A stretch of 64,000 nt of DNA from Dipylidium caninum (Eukaryota; Platyhelminthes; Cestoda; Cyclophyllidea; Dipylidiidae). The translations under genes were made by a program, and so were the position numbers. This document shows, piece after piece, positions 36,421 to 47,689 of the stretch (positions are counted from its first letter, which is position 1; the number at the start of each line of letters is the position of its first letter). Location: contig QEYB01001329.1 of the NCBI GenBank assembly GCA_017562135.1, positions 124,001 to 188,000 on the forward strand, in the 5' to 3' direction. The notes beneath the pieces are model-generated. The model was not told where the DNA came from. It saw only the letters and a program-made list of their open reading frames with translations, and searched no databases.

Positions 36421-37988
36421 AACTCAACCACATCTTTTGGCTCCCAAACTCCGCTCTAGGCTGCTCTTTTGTCCAAGGAGCATTAGTACGAGCGCTTTCC
36501 TCTCCAAGTGGGTTATTGAGAGGTCTTTACTGACACTTGCTTTAATAGATAATATGGATGATGAAAGGAGGAATACCGGAAGCAATAGTTTCTTGGCTGT
36601 CTAAATTTGAATAAGCAGTTTCTTGGAGAGAAGGGCGGACAGACGAATGGACACGAAATAGCTGGATTGGCGTCTATGTAGTCCGTGGTGCAGTTGAGAG
36701 GGCTGCCTCTCTTTTTGACATTGAAGGGGTCGAGGATGGCCAACATGGGGTTTGTTCCCATTAATGCGGATTTCAAGGGCAATAATCATCTGCTGGTGAA
36801 ATACAGGTCCACATCATTCCCGTAGGCCCTCCAATCTTATTCGATAAGCACATGGCTAGTCACCCGCGTGTAGAGGGAAACGGTAGAGTCGCCTAAACGA
36901 TCCATATCTTGTTTGCCTCGGTTTCAACCGATAGCACTCCTCCCTCCCCCAGAAGGCAACCTTAGCTTGTCATGTTTTATCTAGATTCTTCCTAGTATAA
37001 CCTACACTGGCTTTGCTTGAAAGTTAATATTTTGTTTTGTTACGCATAACTTGTTGGGTGCACCTGTTGTCGCTAAACTATTCAAGGAATGTGCAGTGTC
37101 TTGAAGAACTTCTTCCCATCTCATGTTTCCACCAAACAGGGCTTATTTAAGAATTACGTTACCGCTACTCTCGGAGAACAGAATGATTTGTGGCTAGTCA
37201 CCAACCAGCTATTCTGTCTCAACTGTCAACCCATGCCCACACAACCGCCTACGAGATGTTCCTAATCATGCCGATCATGGACGCACTAGAGGCAACCCAT
37301 CTGCGCGTGGAATCTTACTAAGTCTGATTCACTCATCTCGGTGTTATCTAAATTCCAAAGAGGACATCACTCGAGTGGACTTAGTGAACTGGAGGGTAAC
37401 AAGGTATTTTGTCAGGCGGTCAAGGGACGCAGTGAAACGCATGCCAACCCCAAGCAGATGGATGGTCACCGTGGGAAGTCGGTCTGACGTGCGAGCAAGG
37501 ATCAGTTGGTGGATGAATGGCAGTTTGGTGAACTCAACTTAAACAAAAGTCATTCCGTGGACGAGTTGCAGTTAAATTGACTCAACACGGAACTATAAAA
37601 ATCGGTTGAGAAGAACGATACGGGCGACTGTCCTCGCAATGCGGGGAGTTCGTTCCTCGCTAGTTCCCCGATGACCAGCATTTTCCTTCGCATATAGCCA
37701 TTGACGGAACCTTCTACTGTCTGACTCTCTTCCCGGTAAAGACAACCACTGCCTTGAAGTGTTATCAAGCGAAATAGTGTCAGTCTCCATCCTATACCAA
37801 CGGTTTCGACTCATCGACCGGATCGCGGGTACGAAGGAATTCTGCGCACAAAATAGGCACGGAGGGGAAAGACAAACCTACGGTAAAAGTATCTTTTTTT
37901 CCAGGTAACAGAAAGCGGCTACGGTGTAAATTATGCCTGCTAAGCGCCCTCGGTAGATCTCGTCTCAACCCACGAAACCCTTTTTTAG
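36421..37988. other. No recognisable gene or repeat
   Basis: Short frames only (up to 89 codons). No close copies were found elsewhere in the window. Confidence 0.45.
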
Positions 37989-38252
37989 GTGAATGAAGAA
38001 GATTTGAAAATTAATACTCAAGCACTTTTTCCGCATAGGCCGATTAAATCGTCGTGTCGGGTTGATGTCATGTGTAAGTGGCGTCCTCTAACCTCGACGG
38101 AGAGGAAATTTGCTAGCACTCAACTGCGGGCGGACGAAGTAAACTTCGATCGCACACATCAGGAGTTACCAGAGTCAAATGAGGGTGTCACCGGCTCTCC
38201 TTCCTCTCCATGTAATGCGAGCTTCAGCAATTTCTTTCACATCTATAGTTAG
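37989..38252 (+). CDS. Possible terminal exon, unrecognised
   Basis: A pyrimidine-rich tract ending in TTTTTTAG sits immediately before a GTG that opens an 87-codon frame ending at a TAG. The peptide starts NEEDLKINTQALFPHRP and contains CKWRPLTSTERKFASTQL, which looks like real protein, but I recognise no family. There is no ATG near the beginning, so it would have to be an exon spliced to something upstream that I cannot identify. The opposite strand is also open (38175-38546, 123 codons, starting from TTG), so chance cannot be excluded. Confidence 0.2.
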   Translation: MNEEDLKINTQALFPHRPIKSSCRVDVMCKWRPLTSTERKFASTQLRADEVNFDRTHQELPESNEGVTGSPSSPCNASFSNFFHIYS

Positions 38253-40164
38253 TACCTCCTTCCCCTTTAAATCTCCCCCCTCCCCATTTTCGCGAGGTCC
38301 AATTTGAATTTTCTTTCCCTTCCTCTTCATCTCACCTTGACTATAAAAGGAAGTCGGCCAATGTGCGCAGCTTCGCAATATTTGGTCAATGCGTACTTGC
38401 AGATACGGGTTCTCATTGACGCTTCCGTTCACGAGCGTCGATTTAATGGGGATGTCATGGAATAACGACGCAAAAGTGTTCGAACAACGATACACGCTCG
38501 GGTAGGCACTGACAATATCGTCGTTCAACACATCGTCGTCTATCAACTGCTACGCACACTTCTTCCCCTACTCTTTCCTGCCATGAACTCCTCGTGCTGT
38601 CGAATAGACTCTACTTAGTGGGCATTTCATTTACTCTTTCACTTTCCTTTGCTATCATGTGAATGTAACAGGAGGGAAGAGCAGTGCGAGTATCAATTGA
38701 ATCTAATTAAATAGTCCGCCTAGGGCGAAACAAAGCGGAGAAGGCCGGAGCCGACCAGATCCGATCATACCAGAAAAGTCGGAAAAAAACAGTCGATCAA
38801 TTTTGTATTGCAAGTTTGTCTTCTTCTTCCTCCTCTTCAACGAAGATAAAACCACGGTCAACATCGGCGCTGCAAGTCACCAACGTGATGGCCCCAACGA
38901 TAATGTGTCACCTCGACATGGAAATGTTTGACGAGGCGTTCCATGAGAGGACAGAGATGGAGATGCAGACGAAGTCTAATGGTATTGCTATGAAAGGAAT
39001 ATTAGGTAAACGGATTGCAAACGACTTAGCCTTCAAATCAATCTACAAGGCAATCAGTCGGTCAGTCAGTTAGCAAGCATCACTGCCGAAGTCACCCACG
39101 CTCCGGCTGGAAAATAACTCCCCCCACCCCCCCCCCCCAATTGACTGGGAGGGTCAGCTTCTCTCACTCCAATTAAAATATAAAGTCAACAGAATGCTGT
39201 TGATTACGAAAAGTTAACCTACTAGGACTAGTCTAAGGTGCTTAGCAGAACATGTTTGGAGTATCAACTTCACTATAACCCTATACGAATACATGATCTG
39301 TTCAAACGACACAAAGGATTTGTACTGCTGAATAGACGACACCATCGTGGCGTCCTTATGTCGTACACACCCTAACCACTTACCGAATACGGGAAAAAGG
39401 ATGCTCTCCTCCAAACGTCAAAAACTAAACGCCTGCACAACGCATGAAGCCTTCCGACTCGGAAGGAGGAGTATTAGTAGCAAAGTATGCGATAATCCTG
39501 TAACCAGTCACAGACACATTCAAGTCTACCACAAAACAACATTTGCGTAACATAACCTCCTTTTTGTAACCTCTACACTTCCAATTCCTCATCCAGTTGC
39601 AGTCATGGTCTCTCCGACACCCCTACTTCCATGTGTCACCTTCATGCTATTTGTAATCAATTAACCAACCTCCAGGCTTCACGAAATGCCTCTCTTCACC
39701 ACCACCACACACCGTGCCACTCGCCCAATCCTTTCGCACGACAGTGAGTTAAAGTGGCCCAGAAAGTGAAATGTTGCTTTGAGGTGTGCCACAAGTCCTA
39801 GCACGCACTATATAATACCTTTAACTATTATAATGCTAGAATCGTTTTTCAGTGGCTTACGCCCTAACCTTACTGCACACTCTACGTCCAACCTGCCGGA
39901 TATTTGCCTCGTGCAACAACGCCGGGAGTCGAGGAGCTTCGCGAAGACACACGTAGGGCAGCCGTGAAAGGAGAAGAAGTCATTCAATACCGATGGACGT
40001 TGAATTACCGAACAGACATTTAATTCATGCTCATCGTAGGCACTGCAAGCGACACTCTCCAGGTAGTTCTTTGTTAGCGAAATCTATACTTTGTTTTGCC
40101 CAAACGCTGGCTAAAGGAAAATCGGTGAAAGGAGCCAGTATGGAGCAGCCATATAAAATTAAGT
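38253..40164. other. Sparse region with a long C tract
   Basis: It holds a TTC/TCC-rich stretch (38819-38838) encoding a serine run at the start of an 85-codon frame (38816-39073, plus), and C6-A-C12 at 39120-39138. The minus-strand frame at 38175-38546 (123 codons, TTG start) is protein-like in composition but unrecognised. Confidence 0.45.
39120..39138 (+). repeat. C homopolymer tract (C6-A-C12)
   Basis: Eighteen C with a single A after position six. It is a likely length-variable, error-prone site and the minus strand is a G run. Confidence 0.95.
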
Positions 40165-40345
40165 CTACATTCGCCATTCTGTAGTCCACCTCTCACTGTC
40201 TCGAACAGAGATGGTGATTTCTCTCCTGTACAAGGTAAGGGTACGTTCTTGTAATTCTGCGATAAATGTCCTGATTTTCCACTCTTCGCGCGAATACCAA
40301 ACATGTTCTTTTCGCACAGCCTCGTCATCATCCATTACCATGATG
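40165..40345 (-). CDS. Possible terminal coding segment, unrecognised
   Basis: This minus-strand frame reads as a hydrophilic peptide beginning MDDDEAVRKEHVWYSREEW and ending at a TAG at 40165. It lies downstream of the possible exon at 40465-40840 on the same strand, so it could be a later exon. However, no acceptor that I can see restores the phase, and the plus strand is open over part of the same stretch. It is listed only because its composition is protein-like and nothing repetitive covers it. Confidence 0.15.
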
Positions 40346-40464
40346 GATGGAGGTGGTCGCGGAAGGAAAACACATTTCACACAGCCAGTCGGTGGCCATT
40401 TCTTATTGAATAGGCACAAAACACCAACGGAGGGGGCTCAGAGCCAGCCACCACAGGCACTTAC

Positions 40465-40840
40465 ATCTCCTTAACCCTACGTTGTGAGCGCTCTTCCTTG
40501 GGGTTTCATGATAAGATCCAACAAGAACGCCTCGCCATCTATTTGTTTTTGCCGTTGCATTTGGCTGTTTCCACAAAGTATCGAGTGAAATCGAGTACGC
40601 GAAGTACATCTCAAGGCTCGTGGTCCAGTGATCCATGAAGACGTCCGTCATCTCTTTTCTCGAATCACGATCTGGCCACAAATCCACCATTCGGCGATCA
40701 AGCATCGGGTTGGCCTGCGGAGGTATGCGTCGCCTCGGGACGGGCTGATCCTCTTCCTCCTCCCCTTGGAAAAGATAGACTGCCTGTCTAATGGGATGAC
40801 AATGACTCGTCGCTACCGGTTGTAAATTTGGATTTGTGTC
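40465..40840 (-). CDS. Possible internal exon of an unrecognised gene
   Basis: On the minus strand an acceptor-like TTTTAG lies just before 40840. The frame stays open for about 125 codons and meets a donor-like GTAAGT after 40465, leaving the frame in phase 1. The peptide has an acidic/basic stretch (GEEEEDQPVPRRR) near residues 27-39 and then a segment rich in aromatic and charged residues (RRMVDLWPDRD, later VFMDHWTTSLEMYFAY). Its composition looks more like real protein than the other frames here. The first ATG-bounded part starts at 40705, but the frame is open upstream to the acceptor. I recognise no family and find no certain partner exons. A further minus-strand frame at 40165-40419 could be downstream but does not join cleanly in phase. 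It could also be a chance open frame next to repeat sequence, which begins about 90 bases away at 40930. Confidence 0.3.
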
Positions 40841-40929
40841 CTAAAATTGTGTCCATTAATGAAATTGGCACGATGATGTGTTACGGTTTCCACAATATTA
40901 TCCCCACCAACCTAACACTATCTTCGCCT

Positions 40930-42690
40930 ACTCTGCCAAGGCCACCGTCGTCCCGACATAGGGTCTCTGGGTCCTCGAAGGCAAACAATGGTGATAACTT
41001 GCTCTGGACACTCGTTGTGGTTTTCCATACCTGTTCGTTGAGAACTGTTGGGCACCTAGTCGTTTTGTTCACAACTGAACGTCGAAACTGACAGGAAATG
41101 CGTCTATTATTGAATAAGACGCCTTCTCGAAGCAACACAGGTATGATCTTTGGTAGGCCAATACGTCGGCTTTTGTGAGAGAAACGCAGATGTGCATCGT
41201 ACATCTCGTACATGTATGAGGAGAAAGGCAGCGGCGACAGCAAAGAAATAAAGGCTACTGCCGAACAGTAGCAGAGATGACGTCACTCTCGTCCCGCAGG
41301 CCCTAATTGCTGGTACATGAACGCTTGGCTGACGAGATATTGCGTAGAAATTGGAAGTCGCTGGTTCGAGGGGTGCGCCGGAAAAAGGCAGTTGGATTAC
41401 GCTGAGAAGTAGGACTTGATCTTCCTTCCAGATGGAAAATGCCCACTAAATAAGCTTTTTTGGGCGTCTCGAACAGTTGGGAGTGCGGGTGGGAGGCTGT
41501 CGGTATGCGAGATCCGCGAAGTAAGAAGTGCGGGAAGAAGGGAAGCCAATATCCTGCCTGCGGGTGGACAAAATGATGCCTTTGCGTGATAATGAAGTAC
41601 TTTCGAGTCCCTCAGCTTCCTCTTAACCACATGTGCTGTTTTTCTGCCTCAAGTCGGCAGCCCCTTGCGCACATACAGTCGATCAAGAAAGGCAAATCGC
41701 CACCGTTTCGTTGAGACAGTAATGGTTAGAGCATAGGGTGGACACTATACGTTTCATCTCCTCTCGCTGTCCCACACTGCTGCCAACGGCAAGTGTACGA
41801 CCCGGCTTCTTCCTCCGATTCCTCTTCAGCAAACACTTCCGCACCACTGAGCAGCGAGCACAGCAAGAAAATAGCAAATAAAAAGCACCCCCGGCATCGA
41901 CAGCGTGGTATGATTTGGGAGCAGCCCTATCGCTCTTCCCCAAATACGCTCAAGTTGTCCAGAGGAGCAGGCACGCGTCAACTCTGAATATTCAAGTCGC
42001 CTACGAGCTCTGTGATTGTGTGGCAGCTGATGAGTTTTATTCGTGGCTGGTATCCTCTCAATCGAAACTCGGCATAACACTCAGTGCACGGACGACAATC
42101 AGCATAGGTGTCAGACCATTTAGGAACTAGTGCAATTCAATCGAAACCTTCTAATCTTGACCGAAGTTCGCGCACACCTCTGATTTGACTGCCCAGAGCT
42201 GAGTGAGGACGGGGAGAAGATGAAGGTCTAGGTTAGAGAAAAAAGTCCTCTTGTGAGAGACAGACGAGAGGCAGGGAGAGTCTGGAGTCAATGAAGAGAG
42301 TGTATAGCAATGGTGGAGTAAACGCGGGACAGCCAGCTGCACTGGACTAACTGCTGCCTCATCCCTCCATCATCGCGACACAGACCCAAACATCTGCTCC
42401 CAAAACCATCGCTTTCAGCCATCCACCACTTTGTGAAGCCCACTAATGCTCAGTCCACTTAAAAGCTTTTGCACCTACACTAACGCTTTCTACACTCAAA
42501 AGCCTCCTTCCTCTCAAATTTGGTTCCCTCTCACTTCCCTACCTTCATCCTCACCGGCCACTTCGCTCATGAGTGGTGAGTAAAACTGTGACTAGGCCAC
42601 TGTTGCGGTGGCAGCTTCAACTCATCTGAGTCATGAAAAGAAGGGTAGAGAACAGGCTTTGCTTCGCAGGCTGGTAGCAAGTGAAAATAG
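40930..42690 (+). repeat. Composite repeat copy with T and V
   Basis: It runs parallel to 19510-21565. It contains a Q-like block with GCAAACAATGGTGATA; R at 41165-41360, interrupted by about 60 extra bases near 41245-41310; S at 41665-41870; T at 42000-42125; and V at 42155-42690, with TGGTAGCAAGTGAAAA. Identity to the 20-kb copy is about 75-80%. Confidence 0.85.
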
Positions 42691-43230
42691 CAAATCGCAC
42701 ACCTTTTACGATTCATCATACCCAGATGAACTGATTGAAGTAGAACATTATGGCGTAGAGCGACAACCTTCCGAAAGACTATATTCACGACAGCTAATGA
42801 GTCTATCAACTTATTTTTCGTGTCATTATTTGTGGCATTTATGTCCATCCCACCTTGCTCAATGTTCCTCAGGTGAAGTCTAAAGAGCAGAAATTTTTCA
42901 ATTTTGGGTGGGAGGGAAAATTTCCTTCGGGGACAATCTACTGCATGCATAGAAGGTTTAAGTGAACCAGGTTTGCTGACTGAAAGATCGTAAGACGAGT
43001 AGTGGCGAATAAGGCGAAAATTTTGACTTGATTTTAAGTATCCTCATAAAAAGCTCTCTGGATGCTGGCGATGAGGTATGCGATTCTGTCATCCACGTAG
43101 GACATGGATAAAACTGCATTTTTCCGATGAAATAACAATTTAGCCCAACGCTTTAATTGTGCAATGTTTATGGGCTGTTTCAGACAGCTGGCGAAGAATT
43201 TACAATTGAAAAATCAATATTCGTAAATAA
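42691..43230. other. No clear feature; possible 5' part of the decayed frame
   Basis: AT-rich with many stops. A fragment reading MFMGCFRQLAKNL in frame near 43165-43205 could extend the decayed frame that follows, but it is too short to claim. Confidence 0.3.
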
Positions 43231-44292
43231 TTGAAGCGTTTGACCGAGGAATTATTGATTGACCTCTTTAAAACTATTCTTCCGACGATGAGCAATGCAC
43301 GTTCTTCCAGAAGCAAGTCGGAATCTCATGGGCGATGCGCAACTGTCACATCTCTGTGGCAGAAGTGGGAGCGTCTCTTGCGAAGGAGGAGGTCTTCTAC
43401 CGCCGATTTCGCTAACCTCCTTAATCCCATGACCGGTTGAGGAGCAAAGTGCTTGACTTATCGGAGGTAAAAGTCACAGAAGTTGCACCTGGCAAGTTGC
43501 CAACCAGGAAACTACTATGCATGCAGTAGAACACTGTTGAAAAACAAAAGCCTCTCATATCCCCACAAAAGCCTCTTTGGGCATTTCCAAATCACGAATT
43601 GTTACAATCTGGGAACGTGATAATTTCGCGTCCGAAGGGTCCGTTCAGCGGGCAGAAGAACTGTGTGTAAAGCTGCATAAATTCTGGATGTGAAGAGCTG
43701 TGGAAGTAGCAGCAGTTGCGTCGGCACACAGTATATAGAATATCAAAATGGTCATGAAATATCGGAATATAACATTACGAGAAGTATGCCCACTGAATCG
43801 GAATGCCTTAAAGCAGATGAGGATTACATCGCGATGATAAGAACTGGTGAGGCCCTAGTGGTGCATGCAAGCGCTGACAGAGCCAGCGTCCTATCGACAA
43901 TGGTAGCCTGAAAGGCGTTTGAAAGGAGGTGGAGTGGGGGATTTGCCAGGAGGACAGTTGGCACGGTAAAAGAAGTTGACCGGGTCACATCACCTCCAAA
44001 GGTCCGTCACAACTGGGGATGCAGTCCACTGAAGCGCAGACGCATGGAGGGAAGTGTTAGACCAGTTGGACGAGAGGAATATTCCTTCCCTGAGGAAGTG
44101 ATCCAGGAAAGAACTAAAGTAATATCAGAAGAGGAGGAGAATTATGATTGGTTGGAATGACTGAGGAGAGTGACCGACGACGAAAAGTTGACACCTGAAG
44201 AGAAGGATAACGAACTTGATAAAATTGTTGCCTCCCTAGTCGAAAGACGAGAAATGAAGATAAGTATGATACAGTCGCAGTTGAACAATTAA
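43231..44292 (+). pseudogene. Decayed reading frame of an unrecognised nuclear-type protein
   Basis: One reading frame stays protein-like across about 1 kb but is broken repeatedly. Frame 1 is open at 43231-43440. The most protein-like reading then appears to move to frame 3 (about 43443-43530) and frame 2 (about 43545-43692), and returns to frame 1 at 43690. From there it runs to a TAA ending at 44292 with only two in-frame TGA codons, at 43909-43911 and 44158-44160. The C-terminal part is strongly charged: a basic patch (PLKRRRMEG), an acidic run (SEEEENYDW), then a helical-looking KLTPEEKDNELDKIVASL segment. The N-terminal part has LWQKWERLLRRRR. I do not recognise the family. The absence of visible intron signals and the nearby dead H2B suggest a processed or otherwise dead copy. 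An alternative is a real gene with short introns at the apparent frame changes, though the two TGA codons argue against that. Confidence 0.5.
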
Positions 44293-44811
44293 TTGATTGA
44301 CCACTTCCCCATCAGCATAATAAACGTCCAATGCATGACACTATTTGTGTAGATTATTCTTCCTGGTTTAATAAATACATTCGACGAAGAGCCTCGAGCG
44401 CACTTTGGGTGGGGAAAAGCACAGGGTAAATGCGACGTTTGTGGACTGCTTGAGGGGCATCAGCGTCCAATTAGCCACGCGACTTTCCTCGAGAATCCCG
44501 ATTCCCACCAAAAGAGAAGGCTCTGCCTCCTTCGCCCTTACTTCCCACTACATTGGCATTTTCTCCAAATCAATTATTTCAATTGTCACGATAATATCTG
44601 AGTTAAATGACTAGATCAATAAGAAAGCGGGCTAAATGCGGTTCAGTTTACGTCGTCTATCCATATGTAGGAGGATGGATGCACACCGAATAAAGGAAAC
44701 GAAGTAAGAGGGTGGCGTATCAAACTAGTGGGTAGTAGATTGGGCTGCCTTGAGCTGCACTGTGCCCTATCGCGCTCTCGCTGTTATAACGAATACGACT
44801 ACGACTGCGAT

Positions 44812-45183
44812 TTAGCTCCCAAAGTGGTGTCAGGCAAAGCTGCCAAGAAGACGTCAAAGGTAAAGCTGCCGAAGACGGACAAAGCAAGGAAGAGGAGGAG
44901 GAAGGAGAGTTACGCTATCTACATATACAAGGTGTTTCTTCAGGTGCACCCCGGTACGGGCATCTCCTCGAAGGCCATGTCGATTATGAACTCTTTCGTG
45001 GACCATATGTTCGAGCGCATCGCCGCTGGTAAGTCGAGCCGTCCGGCTCATTTCAAGAAGAAATAGACTATCACAAGCAGAGAGATCCAGACGGCTGTGC
45101 GCCTCCTGTTGCCGGGTGAGTTGGCAGAGCATGCGGTGTGAGAGGGCACTAAGGCTGTGACCAAGTACACCGGCTCGAAGTAG
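44812..45183 (+). pseudogene. Histone H2B pseudogene (full length, start lost, two stops)
   Basis: The frame translates as a nearly complete H2B of 123 residues, the normal length for an intronless animal H2B. Visible family features are an N-terminal basic tail (SGKAAKK, then a KRRRKESY junction), the alpha-1 segment YAIYIYKV, the alpha-2 segment [13 protein letters not shown] with FERIAA, and the C-terminal ITSREIQTAVRLLLPGELA and GTKAVTKYT. H2B packs with H2A, H3 and H4 in the nucleosome. This copy cannot be made. The start position reads TTA. A TAG at 45064-45066 (codon 85) and a TGA at 45139-45141 (codon 110) both replace residues that are serine in the family. Several conserved core positions are also changed, for example around residues 50-55 and 75-83. 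There is no frameshift, so decay looks recent or slow. No H2A, H3, H4 or H1 sequence is nearby, and I see no histone 3' stem-loop after the end, so this looks like an isolated dispersed copy and not part of a histone cluster. I am very sure of the family and of the breaks. Confidence 0.95.
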
Positions 45184-47412
45184 AGCTGAGCAGAGTAAGT
45201 TTGTAGCGGGTGGGTGGCTGAACGAATGACTCTAATGCCACCTCAACCTATTGCGTCCTGAACTAAGATGTCGACAATGAATGAACGCGTCCCATGACTC
45301 TGTTAAGGGCCACCATCAGTGCCTAAACCTTTGACAGTTGCTGTTGTGATGCTCGCTTTCACCATTGGGTTTCTGGCTTTCTCTCCTTCCCTCGCTCGTT
45401 CGAACTCTGCAAGTCTCTCCATCTGTCTAGTTGGAATGACTTGGCTTCGCTAAGATTGTGAGATGGCGGAGAATTCTTTAACCTGTCATGAGGTACCGTG
45501 TGTCTGGGAGCACGAAAAGGCAGGGCGGGTTAAGGTAAGGAATGAAAGGAGAGGTAAGGCAAGCAAGGCAAGAGGGGGGAGCTTGTGTGCTGTCCTTTGT
45601 CCAGTCTCAGGGTTAGGTTACAGGATGGGAAACTTAGGAGGTCTCAGATAATCAGTCTGTCTTCGGTAAATTTGGCTTCGCTTATGTTCGTCTTCCTCCT
45701 TTATCTCATCTTCAACCCATAAACGTGGCCGATAGGCGATAGGCATTCACCTGAGTTCTTTTTCATGTCTCTATTCTCTGACTGATAGTACCAAGTTGCT
45801 CGCCTTCTCTTCAAACCCGAGGAAAATCTTCACTCTGTCTTTTTCGCCTGCTCCACTCCACCAACAAACACATGAGTCCACCACATTCACAGCACGATGT
45901 TTGTTTCCCAGACGGAGCGCTCTAACGCGTCGACATTCCCCTAGTCTTCAAGATTGCGGGCATGGGCATGCAACGGAAAATACTTTGTCAAAATAGTTGC
46001 TTACGACACAACACTGCCACTTCTTGTGCACTATCTCCTGGCATCGCTGCTCCTCCCGCCTCTCATACCCCACCCGCGCAATTACTCTGCTTCTTAATCC
46101 GCCGTCCTTGCTGTCAGCCGTATAATATTTGACACTTCCGTGGTACGAATTATGAGTTGGTGATGATGCTAGCATTTATGACAGGTCTGCGGTCAGATAA
46201 CAATTGACAAAACCAGTGCTATCTCGTTCTGACGGCGTATTTTCTGCGTCTAACCGAATGCTTCGACATACCTCCCAATGCATTCTCTTAAAATTAGCCT
46301 CCGATTTCGTCACTCTCTCATCCTTTACTCTTACAAACACCTCTGCCATTTCTCATCTCTCTACCTTCACAAAAGCTCCTCTCAAGGCCCCCTCGCCCTC
46401 ATGGAACTTTAAACACTGCAAAATCGATGAGCCAGGCTAACCCGAGGACCGCGCACGGAACAGCTTGTCATCTCATCTCCATACAACCAGACTGGCTCGC
46501 CTTCTTCCCACCCTTCGTTTTGATAGGCTATTCATTTTCCGTATTCAAACGAATGCCATAAAAAGCTTTTGTACTGTCATTTTCTTTATTCCTCGTCTTC
46601 CGCCTCCAAGCACGTGTTGCGGTGGTGGAGGAGCAGTTGGACGAGACGAGCCTGAATGCTTCTCTCACGCAAGAAGAAGAAGAAGTGAGCTGGAGGTTAA
46701 TGAAGGGATGAAGGACAAATTCTTTACGTCCTCTGAAAATCTTGTGCACAGAGCAACGCACACTTTCGCGGTCCACTGCCGGTTTCTGATCCACTTTGCA
46801 ACGTGCTCCGTGAGCTGCAGCAAGCGAAAAACCTTCCTCTTCACTTCCTTAGAGCCACATCCATTGACGAGAGACTCATACTGTGTTGCTGAAAGGCACT
46901 CTTAGGAGAGGCGAGAGAAGGGGAGGAGGGGGTGTAATAATATGCAATAAATGAAGGCTTATGTTAATTAGACTATTGTTTTCCTCAATGTAGCCTGTTG
47001 AATGGTCAAACGGGAGAAGGAATGGTGTTCTGCGCTCAGGTAGACAAAAGCGGAGACCAGTGGAGTGCATGTGGTATTCTACGATTACCAGTGGACAGGT
47101 TACTTATGGTCATGTTTAGTAGGTGTACGAACATAGCTTTGACGGAGGAGAATAGTCTCAGGCAACATGGAATATGCTACGGGCAAACACATAATCATTT
47201 CAGCGACGTCGCTGAATGACATTGGACAAGCTAAGATGGACATACATTTAATAAATATTGACACGAGAAATAATTTGACCGGCTAATTTGTCCCAGCGAA
47301 ATTGTCAAAGTAAGTAGAGGTAAGTTTTCATTGAACAGCAGGTGGAAACAGGTTTGCTGCCCTTACTTAGAAGAGAAATTCAAATCGTTGGAAGAGAAGA
47401 GTATAGTTTGAA
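45184..47412. other. No recognisable gene; simple repeats
   Basis: Between the H2B copy and the right arm. It includes a GGCAAG-rich stretch (45555-45576) and a GAA run (46671-46685) inside a 146-codon frame (46465-46905, plus) that I do not consider real. Part of 45690-45740 resembles the beginning of repeat M. Confidence 0.45.
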
Positions 47413-47689
47413 ATCGAGCCTAGCATGAAATTCTCATTTCCATGGTGGCCAAAAGATGCAGTGGGGGTCAAGAAAAAACAGATGTGTACCCGATGCATTT
47501 ATTGCCAAAGCTGGTGATCTAAAAACAATTCGATGACGAGAGTAACAGAATAACATTGCGCTGAGTGCCTCAATGAATGAAACACGTAAACTCGGAGACG
47601 GCTACACCACACGAGGACGACGACTAGTCTCCACTCTCTGCCTATTTAAGGCCCCGTCACAGGGCTTTCACAATTTCGACTAAGAAGGT

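Larger units (their letters stand above)
32519..47412. other. Unique spacer between the inverted arms
   Basis: This is about 14.9 kb that is not part of the near-identical duplication. It holds composite repeat copies at 34790-36420 and 40930-42690 and all the gene-like remnants of the window: the H2B copy at 44812-45183, the decayed frame at 43231-44292 and the possible exons at 37989-38252 and 40465-40840. With facing arms, this segment could invert by recombination or form the loop of a large palindrome. That is inference. Confidence 0.8.

Noticed and set aside
38175..38546. 123-codon minus frame
   Set aside because: It begins with TTG rather than ATG and overlaps the opposite-strand candidate at 37989-38252. 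There is no known domain and it cannot be decided from sequence alone.
44300..46200. A histone gene cluster around H2B
   Set aside because: I looked for H2A, H3, H4 and H1 signatures on both strands and for a 3' stem-loop and found none.
46465..46905. 146-codon plus frame
   Set aside because: Composition follows pyrimidine-rich and GAA-rich DNA; no motif or partner copy keeps the frame.
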